Positions 1 through 6,215 of a DNA stretch of 13,095 nt are shown here, piece by piece. Numbering within the stretch: the first letter of the stretch is position 1; the number at the start of each line of letters is the position of its first letter. Origin of the DNA: Bacteroidales bacterium (GTDB lineage: Bacteria; Bacteroidota; Bacteroidia; Bacteroidales; Bacteroidaceae); NCBI GenBank assembly GCA_004557185.1, contig SFEP01000062.1:1-13095 (forward strand), written 5' to 3'. A program made the position numbers and the translations under genes. Under the pieces are notes generated by a model. The model was given only the letters and a program-made list of their open reading frames with translations. It had not been told where the DNA came from and searched no databases.

Positions 1-44
1 GCAAAATAAAAGCTCCCTAAATTCTCCGCGGTAGAAATACGTTG

Positions 45-76
45 CAAAAATAAGCGGAAAATCGGGAACCACCAAA
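45..76 (-). promoter_or_regulatory. Canonical Bacteroidetes promoter firing left out of the window
   Basis: On the minus strand a TTTG (-33 element, 76 to 73) is followed after exactly 20 bases by TATTTTTG (-7 element, 52 to 45), which fits the Bacteroidetes primary-sigma consensus TTTG-N~20-TAnnTTTG fully. Transcription would start near position 38 and run off the left edge, so the driven gene is not visible. It lies about 95 bp beyond the abrupt end of the LRR reading frame. It could be the promoter of a separate gene or of an element inserted there. Confidence 0.6.
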
Positions 77-168
77 TAGCAAGTTCGAAGTGTTAAAATT
101 TAAAGGTATCTGTATTTCAATAGTTTATATTTGGTTAGTTTTTGTTGTTTATGGTAGTTTAGGAGCCT

Positions 169-489
169 CTAAATACAACTCATGAAGCAACGTTCGCCTA
201 TGCTGGTAACGGTATTGGGAATGGTAATGGAGGTCAGTTCGCTGCTGGTCGCGAAGCAATAATCTTCCAACCCCGTCACGGTATAAGTCACGCCGCCCAC
301 GGTTATTGTTTCAGGAATGACTATGTCGCCCTTGAAAAGGATACTATTGTGCATAAAACTATCCTTTCCCGAAGCCACGGTGGCCGTCTTGTCAGCTTCG
401 TTCAAATTGTATCTAATATTTTCTTCCGATTCAGCCCATACCATGTGGAGGCAAAGGAACATGCAGAGTAACGTAAATAATCTTTTCAT
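169..489 (-). CDS. Truncated BspA-like leucine-rich-repeat secreted protein
   Basis: This 106-residue product starts at the ATG at 489, chosen because it gives a clean signal peptide (MKRLFTLLCMFLCLHMVWA, predicted cleavage after the Ala at 19). The open frame continues upstream to 660 but that part looks non-coding. Residues about 55-105 match BspA-type LRR_5 repeats: an IVIPETITVGGVTYTVTGL entry segment, then an LTSITIPNTVTSIGERCFMSC repeat. Family members usually have many repeats over hundreds of residues and act at the cell surface in adhesion. Here the frame ends one residue after a CFMSC that would normally run into the next repeat, and no minus-strand frame between 1 and 168 resumes it. 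I infer a remnant cut by insertion, deletion or recombination. It may not be functional. Confidence 0.6.
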   Translation of the reverse strand: MKRLFTLLCMFLCLHMVWAESEENIRYNLNEADKTATVASGKDSFMHNSILFKGDIVIPETITVGGVTYTVTGLEDYCFATSSELTSITIPNTVTSIGERCFMSCI

Positions 490-753
490 AAGCGTATGGA
501 ATTTGATTGGTGAAAATTTGCAGACATTGACAGTTTCGCCGCACCTTTCAGCAACAAGCGCTGCCTGCTGTGGCGAGCTCGGCCTTCTATCTTGCAAATT
601 TTGCATTTGAATTGTTTTCTTCCAACTATAAAAGCATAATTCGACTCTCACATGATACACTCCTCTTAAGAAAAAACTCTCACATAGTACATTGCGTTGT
701 AGTTCAACGCCTTAATTACACATTTCACAAGGAACGTTTGCTGGATGAAATGC
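490..753. other. AT-rich intergenic stretch, no gene seen
   Basis: No convincing gene is visible. The short frames here lack recognisable domains. A 10-bp direct repeat, actctcacat, occurs at 644-653 and 676-685, and a perfect 6-bp hairpin with a 5-base loop spans 694-710 (gcgttg/caacgc). The segment lies between the 3' end of the candidate RNA and the LRR remnant, both on the minus strand, so it may hold the LRR gene's promoter, but I found no TAnnTTTG match. Confidence 0.5.
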
Positions 754-776
754 AAAAAAAAGAAGCGCGGCTTCTC
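754..776 (-). terminator. Intrinsic terminator ending the candidate small RNA
   Basis: On the minus strand a perfect 6-bp stem AGAAGC-CGC-GCTTCT (775 to 761) with a 3-base loop runs directly into eight T residues (761 to 754; the first T also closes the stem). No protein-coding gene lies close upstream on this strand: the acyltransferase ends at 1203, more than 400 bp away. The terminator is therefore best assigned to an RNA beginning near 905. Confidence 0.7.
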
Positions 777-905
777 ACCCCACCCCACTTCCCGAAAAGA
801 CGTATGGGGAAGTAGGACGGCTCCCGCACAAGGTCTACATGATTGAAACGGCAGCTACCACGTCGTGCCTTGGGCGCGGGCTGACACCCCGCGTCGCTTC
901 CACAT
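754..905 (-). ncRNA. Candidate structured small RNA (possibly Bacteroidales-1/6S type)
   Basis: Read on the minus strand, this stretch ends in an intrinsic terminator and holds nested pairings that suggest a rod-like RNA of about 140-150 nt. In plus coordinates the pairs are 762-767 with 895-900 (6 bp, closing), 823-827 with 876-880 (5 bp), 829-833 with 868-872 (5 bp), and 787-793 with 807-813 (7 bp). A separate GC-rich hairpin, cgcggg/cccgcg around 875-893, competes with part of this. The closing stem also competes with the terminator hairpin. A rod with an internal bubble is the shape of 6S RNA, and Bacteroidales carry a conserved RNA called Bacteroidales-1, but I cannot match this to either family by eye. 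The 84-codon reading frame across it resembles no known protein. The 5' end is approximate and no clear promoter was found. Confidence 0.5.
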
Positions 906-1202
906 AGCGAGAAACCAATTGTGCGCATATTCTTCTCATTAAGTAAACACGGATTAGTCGTTACCTCAGTTGGCGGCAACGATCAACTCGCCGTCTACGA
1001 ACGAGAAGGAGCTGAAACGTAAATGTGAAGAATGTGACAACGCCGTGCAACCCGCGGCGCACAGCCCAGACAGCGGAAGGCAAGAAGCCCGTGTACGTCT
1101 GGCGGCGCACAAACTGAAACCAGCCCGACTGCACCGAAGTGCCGCCAGGCTGGTGGGTGGTTATGTCATTGCCGCAGATGTTAGCTGCGTTGTGCCTGTC
1201 AT
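906..1202. other. Intergenic stretch, no recognised gene
   Basis: From about 985 to 1200 the base composition is GC-rich like the genes, and frames stay open on both strands (for example 970-1230 plus), but none gives a protein I recognise. No convincing terminator for the acyltransferase pair is seen; a weak 5-bp hairpin at 1173-1189 has no T tract. The part from 906 to 965 is AT-rich and probably holds the promoter of the candidate small RNA. The GC-rich part may be a decayed gene. Confidence 0.4.
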
Positions 1203-2285
1203 TTACTGCAATGTCGCACTGGCTGCTTGACGTGCCTCCTCCCGCTTCGCATATTTTGCGCCCAGCAACCAGTGGGCGGTGACAGGACTCAGGCGAATAA
1301 TTTTGCCCACCAGCAGCGAGACAACCACGATGGCTGCAGTCAGCAGCAGAGTGACGCAGCACTCCACGATGGGAGCAGGGTGCGCCTTGAAAAAATCTCC
1401 AACGAAGGTCAACTGGCGCGGCAAAAGGAAATAGTGGATGAAATACACATCGAGCGTGTAACGTCCCACGTACTGCAACACTTGCCCCAACCTGCCCTCG
1501 CTCCACGAGGTGTAACGATGAAATGCTGCAAGGATGACGGCCACAGAGAAGATGCGGAGGGTGAGGAACCAGAGTATCGGGATTAGTAGATAACCCTCGC
1601 CATCATAAGCCCACGTGTGGACATACATGGCGAGCACAACCATAATTACCCCCCCCAGTAGCCATTTTTCAGTCTTTGCGCTCAAACGCGGATACTCGCC
1701 ACGCATATATTTCACAGCCAACATGCCGAGCACAAAGTAGACGTAATGCATGAATTGCTGCAAACCGATGAGTTCCGTCCACATCAGCCCTTCATAATGC
1801 CTGCTACCTGAAGCTGACACTACGTAGACGGCCAGCGCCGCAAGCACGTGGAAGGCATCGCTGCGCCACCCCCTCAGCCTACACTGCGTGGCGACTGCGT
1901 GGAGGCAGACGTAGAGTAACATGAAAGCAAATAGCGAATAGGTAAACCAATAACCGCCCTTGAAGGAATCGGCAATGAAGTGCATGCCCCAATTGGGATA
2001 TTTGTAAGCCCCCAGGAACAAGGATGCAGGCACGCAGAGGATGAATGCCTTGCTGCCAAGGAACTGCACGATACTCTTGAAGTGCCACGCATGGGGCAAA
2101 CGGAAGCACATGCCGCTGACAAAGAAAAACAGTTGGACTTCAATCGAGGAAAACAGGAAGAATAAGAAGTTGTGCTCGCTGTGTTGGAAGCCCATAAGCA
2201 TAACATGCCCCATCACAACCATAAGCATGGCAAGTCCGCGCATGGCGTCAATGTAGGGAATACGTTTCGTAGGTACTGCTTGCAT
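1203..2285 (-). CDS. Membrane acyltransferase, family 3
   Basis: This 360-residue integral membrane protein belongs to the acyltransferase-3 family (Acyl_transf_3, as in OatA and NodX), which moves acetyl or similar groups onto cell-surface sugars. The N-terminus has the family signature RIPYIDAMRGLAMLMVVMGH (residues 8-27), with the Arg16 and His27 positions typical of the active site. Hydrophobic spans follow through to about residue 330, and GRYTLDVYFIHYF (275-287) is the usual late signature. The start is the ATG at 2285; the open frame runs up to 2405 but would overlap the upstream gene and lack the family N-terminus. It lies 13 bp after a second acyltransferase gene and is probably co-transcribed with it. 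The acceptor cannot be told from sequence; a surface polysaccharide or glycan is likely. Confidence 0.85.
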   Translation of the reverse strand: MQAVPTKRIPYIDAMRGLAMLMVVMGHVMLMGFQHSEHNFLFFLFSSIEVQLFFFVSGMCFRLPHAWHFKSIVQFLGSKAFILCVPASLFLGAYKYPNWGMHFIADSFKGGYWFTYSLFAFMLLYVCLHAVATQCRLRGWRSDAFHVLAALAVYVVSASGSRHYEGLMWTELIGLQQFMHYVYFVLGMLAVKYMRGEYPRLSAKTEKWLLGGVIMVVLAMYVHTWAYDGEGYLLIPILWFLTLRIFSVAVILAAFHRYTSWSEGRLGQVLQYVGRYTLDVYFIHYFLLPRQLTFVGDFFKAHPAPIVECCVTLLLTAAIVVVSLLVGKIIRLSPVTAHWLLGAKYAKREEARQAASATLQ

Positions 2286-2298
2286 AAGTAATATTGTT

Positions 2299-3378
2299 TT
2301 AATGAAAAAGGCAGAAGGAAGCCGCGCGGCGGACGAGGGACGTAACCATTTTCTCAAGACCCGACCAGGCCAGGCGGCGCAGGGCGTCGAGCACAACGGA
2401 GGCAAGGAAGACGGCCAGCAGGATGCCGGCTATGAGCAGCGGACTGGCCCACGCGGCATGGGTGGCGTGAACGTGGCGGAGCAGCTGGTAGAAGGCGGCG
2501 CGCACATAGGGCTGCTGGTGGGTGAGGTAGACGGCAAAGGAGCCCGCGGCTACCCAATTCACCACACGGCTGCTGAACTGCAGACGGGCAAACAGCAGCA
2601 GGAGCATGCAGGACTGGAAGAGCACCAGAGGGCTGGTGTAGGCTGAATAAAGGGGTATGAAGCAGTCTATGCCACGCTGCGACGTCATGCCCAATCCCCA
2701 CAGCAGCAGGGCCGAAGCCAGCGAGGTGAACGCATAGCCCCAGGCGAAATGGCTGCGGGGCACGGAGGCCCAGCGCGGCGCTACGTAGAGCCGCAGGTGG
2801 CGGCCCAGCAGATAGAGCGCCATGAAGGGCACGGCGGCAAAGCCACGCCGAAGGTCGTCGAGAAAGAGCGAGGCGGGAATGAGCAGGCCGAAGAGCACCA
2901 GCAACGTGCGCCGTTGCTGCACTTCGTCGGTTTGCTCCACCCAGGCATTGAGCATGGGCGTGAAGAGGTAGAGCACCAGGTAACTGCAGGGGAACCAATA
3001 GCCCGTGAGCACCTTGAGCCAGCCCGCCGCGTCGGCAGGCTGCGGCAGTGCCCACAGCGGCAGCAGCAGGCACATGCTCCATCCCACAAAGCCTATTTGG
3101 AACACCAGCCGCCCCGTGCCTCGCAGACTGAACCGCGTGCCAAACCACCCCGTGATGAGCACAAACACGTCGACACAGGGCAGCGTGAGGGCATTCACCA
3201 CCATCAGTGCCAACCAGCGCCACGGCTCGCCCTGCACCATGGAGGCGCGCGGCCACCCGAAGGTTTCGAACGTGGCATGCAGGCACAGCACCATCAGCAT
3301 GGCCGTGATGCGCAGCAGTTCCATGTTCGACTGCCGCGCCCTCCGTGTGCCGTGGTTCGTGGGTGCTGTTTGCTTCAT
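2299..3378 (-). CDS. Membrane acyltransferase, family 3 (second copy)
   Basis: This 359-residue multi-pass membrane protein is of the acyltransferase-3 family, in the subgroup starting SNMELLRITAMLMVLCLH (residues 17-34, with His34 as the likely catalytic residue). Other family features are VDVFVLITGWFGTRF (69-83), WFPCSYLVLYLFTPMLN (128-144) and FAVYLTHQQPYVR (281-293). The start at 3378 is chosen because it fits the family length; an inner ATG at 3324 is possible but would cut the N-terminus to one residue before the signature. It is clearly different in sequence from the gene 13 bp downstream, so the pair is not a recent duplication. Expected role: O-acetylation or acylation of a cell-surface polysaccharide. 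The substrate is unknown. Confidence 0.85.
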   Translation of the reverse strand: MKQTAPTNHGTRRARQSNMELLRITAMLMVLCLHATFETFGWPRASMVQGEPWRWLALMVVNALTLPCVDVFVLITGWFGTRFSLRGTGRLVFQIGFVGWSMCLLLPLWALPQPADAAGWLKVLTGYWFPCSYLVLYLFTPMLNAWVEQTDEVQQRRTLLVLFGLLIPASLFLDDLRRGFAAVPFMALYLLGRHLRLYVAPRWASVPRSHFAWGYAFTSLASALLLWGLGMTSQRGIDCFIPLYSAYTSPLVLFQSCMLLLLFARLQFSSRVVNWVAAGSFAVYLTHQQPYVRAAFYQLLRHVHATHAAWASPLLIAGILLAVFLASVVLDALRRLAWSGLEKMVTSLVRRAASFCLFH

Positions 3379-3420
3379 GTGAATGGGATGGAAAATGCAG
3401 CCGCTGCGGGGCTGTGGCGG

Positions 3421-3428
3421 CAAATATA
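3421..3428 (-). promoter_or_regulatory. Candidate -7 element for the acyltransferase pair
   Basis: The minus strand reads TATATTTG, a full match to the Bacteroidetes -7 element TAnnTTTG, 42 bp before the start codon at 3378. A TTGG lies 23 bases upstream, slightly beyond the usual spacing, so the -33 match is only partial. Transcription would start near 3414, giving a leader of about 36 bases. Confidence 0.4.
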
Positions 3429-3610
3429 CAAAAAAGTCTGAATTGATTTATCCAACCTTTTGCGCCATGGCATCGCTCAAATGCTGTCAGCTTTGGGCGA
3501 GTTCAACAGGCTTGACGAAAAGGTGGCATCCACGGGCATCCACGCCATGCCGTACTGCGGTGCCGCGTTTCATTTCCCTTTATTCCAAGAAAAGAGGAAC
3601 GCCCAGAAAG
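3429..3610. other. Intergenic stretch after groEL, no gene seen
   Basis: This lies between the hairpin after groEL and the promoter of the acyltransferase pair. Short frames on both strands have no recognisable domain. A 9-base direct repeat, gcatccacg, occurs twice in near-tandem at about 3526-3543. Nothing else stands out. Confidence 0.4.
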
Positions 3611-3612
3611 CA

Positions 3613-3646
3613 CCACCCCGACGCACATCGCTGCACGTCGGGGTGG
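3613..3646 (-). terminator. Hairpin after groEL, probable transcript end
   Basis: A perfect 11-bp inverted repeat (3613-3623 with 3636-3646, core CACCCCGACG/CGTCGGGGTG) sits 33 bp past the groEL stop codon. The following minus-strand sequence has only broken T runs (TTTC, then TTTT about 20 bases on), so it is a strong stem with a weak T tract. It could act as a terminator or as a stabilising 3' stem. Confidence 0.5.
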
Positions 3647-3678
3647 GTGTGAATGATAGATATTATGGAGACAGATGC

Positions 3679-5307
3679 TTACATCATGCCGCCCATGCCA
3701 GGAGCCGCCATGGGCATCTCGGGCTTGTCTTCCTTCTTGTCGCAGATGACGCACTCGGTGGTGAGGAACATGCCTGCCACAGAGGCTGCGTTTTCAAGGG
3801 CAACACGGGTTACCTTGGCGGGGTCAACCACGCCGGCTGAGCGCAGGTCTTCGTAGGTTTCGGTCTTGGCGTTGTAGCCGTAGTTGCCTTCACCCTCGCG
3901 CACCTTGTTCACTACCACAGCGCCCTCGAGGCCGGCATTGAGGCAAATCTGGCGCAGGGGCTCCTCGATGGCACGGCGCACGATGGCGATACCCGTGTTC
4001 TCGTCGGCATTCACGCCCTGCAAGCCTTCGAGAGCCTGCTGTGCGCGGATGTAGGCCACGCCACCGCCGGTAACGATACCCTCTTCGATGGCAGCGCGTG
4101 TGGCGCACAGTGCGTCGTCGCAGCGGTCCTTCTTCTCCTTCTGCTCGGTTTCGCTGGCAGCGCCCACTTCGAGCACGCATACACCGCCCGAGAGTTTGGC
4201 CAAGCGCTCCTGCAGCTTCTCCTTGTCGTAAGAGCTGGTGCTGGCAGCCATTTCGTTCTTGATTTGGGCAATGCGCTCGGCAATGGCCTGCTTGTCGCCG
4301 CAGCCGCCCACGATGGTGGTGTTCTCCTTGCTGATGGTTACCTTTTCAGCGGTGCCGAGCATTTCGAGCGTAGCCTGCTCGAGCTTGATGCCCTTCTCCT
4401 CGCTGATGACCACGCCGCCCGTGAGTACGGCAATGTCCTCGAGCATAGCCTTGCGGCGGTCGCCGAAGCCGGGAGCCTTCACAGCGCAAATCTTAAGCTG
4501 CGTGCGCAGACGGTTCACAACGAGCGTGGTGAGAGCCTCGCTGTCCACATCCTCAGCAATCACGAGGAGAGGACGGCCGCTCTGCACGGCGGGTTCGAGG
4601 ATGGGGAGGAAGTCCTTGATGTTCGAAATCTTCTTGTCGTAGATGAGGATGTAGGGGCTCTCCATCACGCACTGCATCTTCTCGGTGTCGGTCACGAAGT
4701 AGGCCGAGAGGTAACCACGGTCGAACTGCATGCCTTCCACGGTCTTGAGCACGGTGTCGCGGCCTTTGGCATCTTCAAGCGTGATGACGCCGTTGACGCT
4801 TACGGCACGCATACCGTCGGCAATGAGTTTACCGATTTCGGGGTCGTTGTTGGCCGAGATGGTGGCAACCTGCTCAATCTTTTCATAGCTTTCGCCCACC
4901 TGTTCGCTCTGTTCCTTGATGCTCTCTACGACCTTGGCCACGGCCTTGTCGATACCGCGCTTCACGTCGAGGGGGTTGGCCCCAGCGGCTACATTCTTCA
5001 TGCCTTCGGTCAGGATGGCCTGCGTGAGCACGGTGGCGGTGGTGGTGCCGTCGCCTGCGTCGTCGCCCGTCTTCGAGGCTACGCTCTTCACGAGCTGTGC
5101 GCCGGCGTTCTGGAAAGCGTCTTCCAGTTCAATCTCCTTGGCCACGCTCACACCGTCCTTGGTGATGCGGGGTGCGCCGAATTTCTTGTCGATAACCACG
5201 TTGCGGCCCTTCGGACCGAGCGTTACCTTGACAGCATTAGCCAGTGCATCAGCACCTTCGCGCAAACGAGCACGAGCATCTACGTCGTATATAATTTCTT
5301 TTGCCAT
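3679..5307 (-). CDS. groEL: 60-kDa chaperonin GroEL
   Basis: This complete 542-residue GroEL forms the double-ring ATP-driven folding cage in the cytoplasm, with GroES as its lid. The sequence shows the N-terminal AVKVTLGPKGRNVVIDKKFG (residues 25-44), the nucleotide-binding GDGTTTATVL at 85-94 (Asp86 matches the catalytic Asp87 of E. coli), the DDALCATRAAIEEGIVTGGG segment with the second catalytic Asp, and the Gly-Met-rich tail GMGGMM. Length is normal for the family. It lies 37 bp after groES on the same strand, as one operon. A 16-bp element ten bases before its start is almost identical to one just before groES. No CIRCE operator is seen. Confidence 0.98.
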   Translation of the reverse strand: MAKEIIYDVDARARLREGADALANAVKVTLGPKGRNVVIDKKFGAPRITKDGVSVAKEIELEDAFQNAGAQLVKSVASKTGDDAGDGTTTATVLTQAILTEGMKNVAAGANPLDVKRGIDKAVAKVVESIKEQSEQVGESYEKIEQVATISANNDPEIGKLIADGMRAVSVNGVITLEDAKGRDTVLKTVEGMQFDRGYLSAYFVTDTEKMQCVMESPYILIYDKKISNIKDFLPILEPAVQSGRPLLVIAEDVDSEALTTLVVNRLRTQLKICAVKAPGFGDRRKAMLEDIAVLTGGVVISEEKGIKLEQATLEMLGTAEKVTISKENTTIVGGCGDKQAIAERIAQIKNEMAASTSSYDKEKLQERLAKLSGGVCVLEVGAASETEQKEKKDRCDDALCATRAAIEEGIVTGGGVAYIRAQQALEGLQGVNADENTGIAIVRRAIEEPLRQICLNAGLEGAVVVNKVREGEGNYGYNAKTETYEDLRSAGVVDPAKVTRVALENAASVAGMFLTTECVICDKKEDKPEMPMAAPGMGGMM

Positions 5308-5316
5308 GATGGTTTC

Positions 5317-5332
5317 TTGTTTTGAGTGTTAT
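5317..5332 (-). repeat. Chaperonin leader element, copy before groEL
   Basis: The plus strand reads ttgttttgagtgttat; on the mRNA this is ATAACACTCAAAACAA, ending ten bases before the groEL ATG. A copy with one mismatch lies directly before groES (5617-5632). Its position suggests a role in translation initiation or regulation. It also weakly resembles half of a CIRCE operator (TTAGCACTC). Confidence 0.45.
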
Positions 5333-5344
5333 AAATGTAATTGT

Positions 5345-5617
5345 TTAGGCAAGCACGGCCAGCACGTCGCTCTGGCGCATGATGAGGTACTTTTCGCCGT
5401 CGAGTTCCACCTCGGTGCCGGCGTATTTGCCGTAGAGCACGTGGTCGCCGGTGTGGAGCACCATTTCTTCGTCCTTGGTGCCGTTGCCCACGGCGAGCAC
5501 TTCGCCCTGCAGGGGTTTCTCTTTGGCTGTGTCGGGAATGATGAGTCCGCCAGCGGTTTTTTCCTCGGCCGGTGCGGGTTTAATGAGCACGCGGTCTGCT
5601 AAAGGTTTGATGTTCAT
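5345..5617 (-). CDS. groES: 10-kDa co-chaperonin GroES
   Basis: This complete 90-residue GroES is the seven-subunit lid that caps GroEL. The start MNIKPLADRVLIKPAPAEEKTAGGLIIPDTA holds the core strand and the mobile loop (GGLIIPD, about residues 23-29) that docks on GroEL. The rest, including GEVLAVGNG and HVLYGKYAGTEVELDGEKYLIM, is the usual beta-barrel. It is first in the groES-groEL operon, with 37 bp to groEL. Its upstream region is shared with the divergent sialic-acid operon. Confidence 0.97.
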   Translation of the reverse strand: MNIKPLADRVLIKPAPAEEKTAGGLIIPDTAKEKPLQGEVLAVGNGTKDEEMVLHTGDHVLYGKYAGTEVELDGEKYLIMRQSDVLAVLA

Positions 5618-5632
5618 TGTTGTGAGTGTTAT
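5617..5632 (-). repeat. Chaperonin leader element, copy before groES
   Basis: The plus strand reads ttgttgtgagtgttat, identical in 15 of 16 bases to the element at 5317-5332. It abuts the groES start codon, sharing the A of ATG. Two such copies in front of two co-transcribed, co-regulated genes are unlikely to be chance. Confidence 0.45.
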
Positions 5633-5690
5633 GTTTTAATACGTTTTCGTTTCGTTCAATGCGCCTAATGCGTCATTACGGCTTGCCGCA

Positions 5691-5706
5691 TGCCAATTAC
5701 GTGCCA
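5691..5706 (-). promoter_or_regulatory. Sigma-54-like promoter match upstream of groES
   Basis: The minus strand reads TGGCACGTAATTGGCA. It has the GG and GC doublets of the sigma-54 -24/-12 consensus (TGGCACG-N4-TTGCA) at the correct 10-base interval, with one mismatch in the -12 box. Transcription would start near 5681, about 63 bases before the groES ATG. No good TAnnTTTG promoter was found in this interval. The match is short and could be chance. Confidence 0.3.
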
Positions 5707-5741
5707 AAGATGCGCTTGTCGTGAAAAAGGTACGCATCTTT
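5706..5741. promoter_or_regulatory. Inverted repeat upstream of groES, possible operator
   Basis: A perfect 9-bp inverted repeat (aaagatgcg at 5706-5714, cgcatcttt at 5733-5741) with an 18-base spacer sits about 90 bp before groES and is followed on the plus strand by a T6 run (5739-5744). As a plus-strand terminator it would have no gene to end, so an operator for groES is the better reading. It abuts the sigma-54-like site. It does not match CIRCE. Confidence 0.35.
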
Positions 5742-5857
5742 TTTCATTTTGTGTCACGCTTATGCCACCTGCACGCCCCGTTTCCTGCCACATTGACAGC
5801 AAAAGTGACAGGGCGCGACGGTGAGAAGGGTGTAAAAAGGGCTTGCAAGGGGTTAGA

Positions 5858-5941
5858 AACGGCTTGAAAACGCTTTGCAACGGCTTGAAAATGCTTTGCA
5901 ACGGCTTGAAAATGCTTTGCAACGGCTTGAAAACGCGCGCC
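5858..5941. repeat. 21-bp tandem repeat, about four copies
   Basis: Four consecutive 21-bp units begin at 5858, 5879, 5900 and 5921, each close to aacggcttgaaaatgctttgc. Units two and three are identical, the first differs at one base, and the last diverges in its final bases. A looser related copy may precede at about 5837-5857. The array lies in the gap between divergent groES and nanA. The unit length would keep a reading frame open, but neither strand encodes a plausible protein here. Confidence 0.9.
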
Positions 5942-5990
5942 GCAAATGAATTTTACACCATAAAAGCAGGGTGCTTTGGGGCGTTATCAC

Positions 5991-5998
5991 TACTTTTG
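5991..5998 (+). promoter_or_regulatory. Candidate -7 element for the sialic-acid operon
   Basis: TACTTTTG is a full match to the Bacteroidetes -7 consensus TAnnTTTG. No TTTG lies at the proper -33 distance, so support is partial. Transcription would start near 6005 and give a leader of about 210 bases that contains the 22-bp repeats before nanA. Confidence 0.35.
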
Positions 5999-6042
5999 CC
6001 CGAAAGCAGAGGTGCCTTGCGGTTCAAGGTGAACGTGCCGCC

Positions 6043-6163
6043 AGCCTGCTTACTTTCCCTGCTCGGCCTGCTTGCTTTCCCCGCTCAGCCTGCTTGCTTT
6101 CCCTGCTCAGCCTGCTTACCTTCCCCCCAGCCTGCTTGCCTTCCCCGCTCGGCATGCTTTCCC
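6043..6163. repeat. 22-bp pyrimidine-rich tandem repeat, about 5.5 copies
   Basis: Units start at 6043, 6065, 6087, 6109 (20 bp, two bases short), 6129 and a partial copy at 6151. The consensus is close to agcctgcttgctttccctgctc, with a C/T-rich plus strand. The array ends about 50 bp before the nanA start codon and is unrelated in sequence to the 21-bp array 100 bp upstream. The nanA frame is open back through it (to 6072), but the resulting Pro/Leu/Cys/Ala-rich peptide does not look like part of a lyase. Confidence 0.85.
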
Positions 6164-6215
6164 GCCAACCCCTCCACTCCTTATTGCATACAACGACTTA
6201 ATATATCTCCCTGTC

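Noticed and set aside
690..715. Part of a tRNA, because of gttgtagttcaacgcc
   Set aside because: Only a small hairpin is present; no acceptor stem, D arm or anticodon arm surrounds it.
754..905. tmRNA, RNase P RNA or SRP RNA
   Set aside because: None of their hallmark conserved segments, such as the tRNA-like end of tmRNA or the GGAAG-type SRP loop context, is present.
2354..3286. A 310-codon frame overlapping the second acyltransferase on the same strand
   Set aside because: Its product is Ala/Arg/His-rich and low in complexity; the other frame has the acyltransferase signature and membrane spans.
4264..5325. A 353-codon open frame on the plus strand opposite groEL
   Set aside because: It is the complement of a highly conserved chaperonin gene; its His/Leu/Gly-rich product resembles no family.
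5618..5850. A CIRCE operator for groES-groEL
   Set aside because: No TTAGCACTC-N9-GAGTGCTAA or near match exists; only a lone CACTC-containing half-like motif occurs before each start.
5665..5922. A minus-strand frame encoding a repeated QSIFKPL peptide
   Set aside because: The peptide repeat only reflects the 21-bp DNA repeat; there is no plausible gene context.
5858..6163. A CRISPR array
   Set aside because: The units are directly tandem with no unique spacers, and no cas genes are present.
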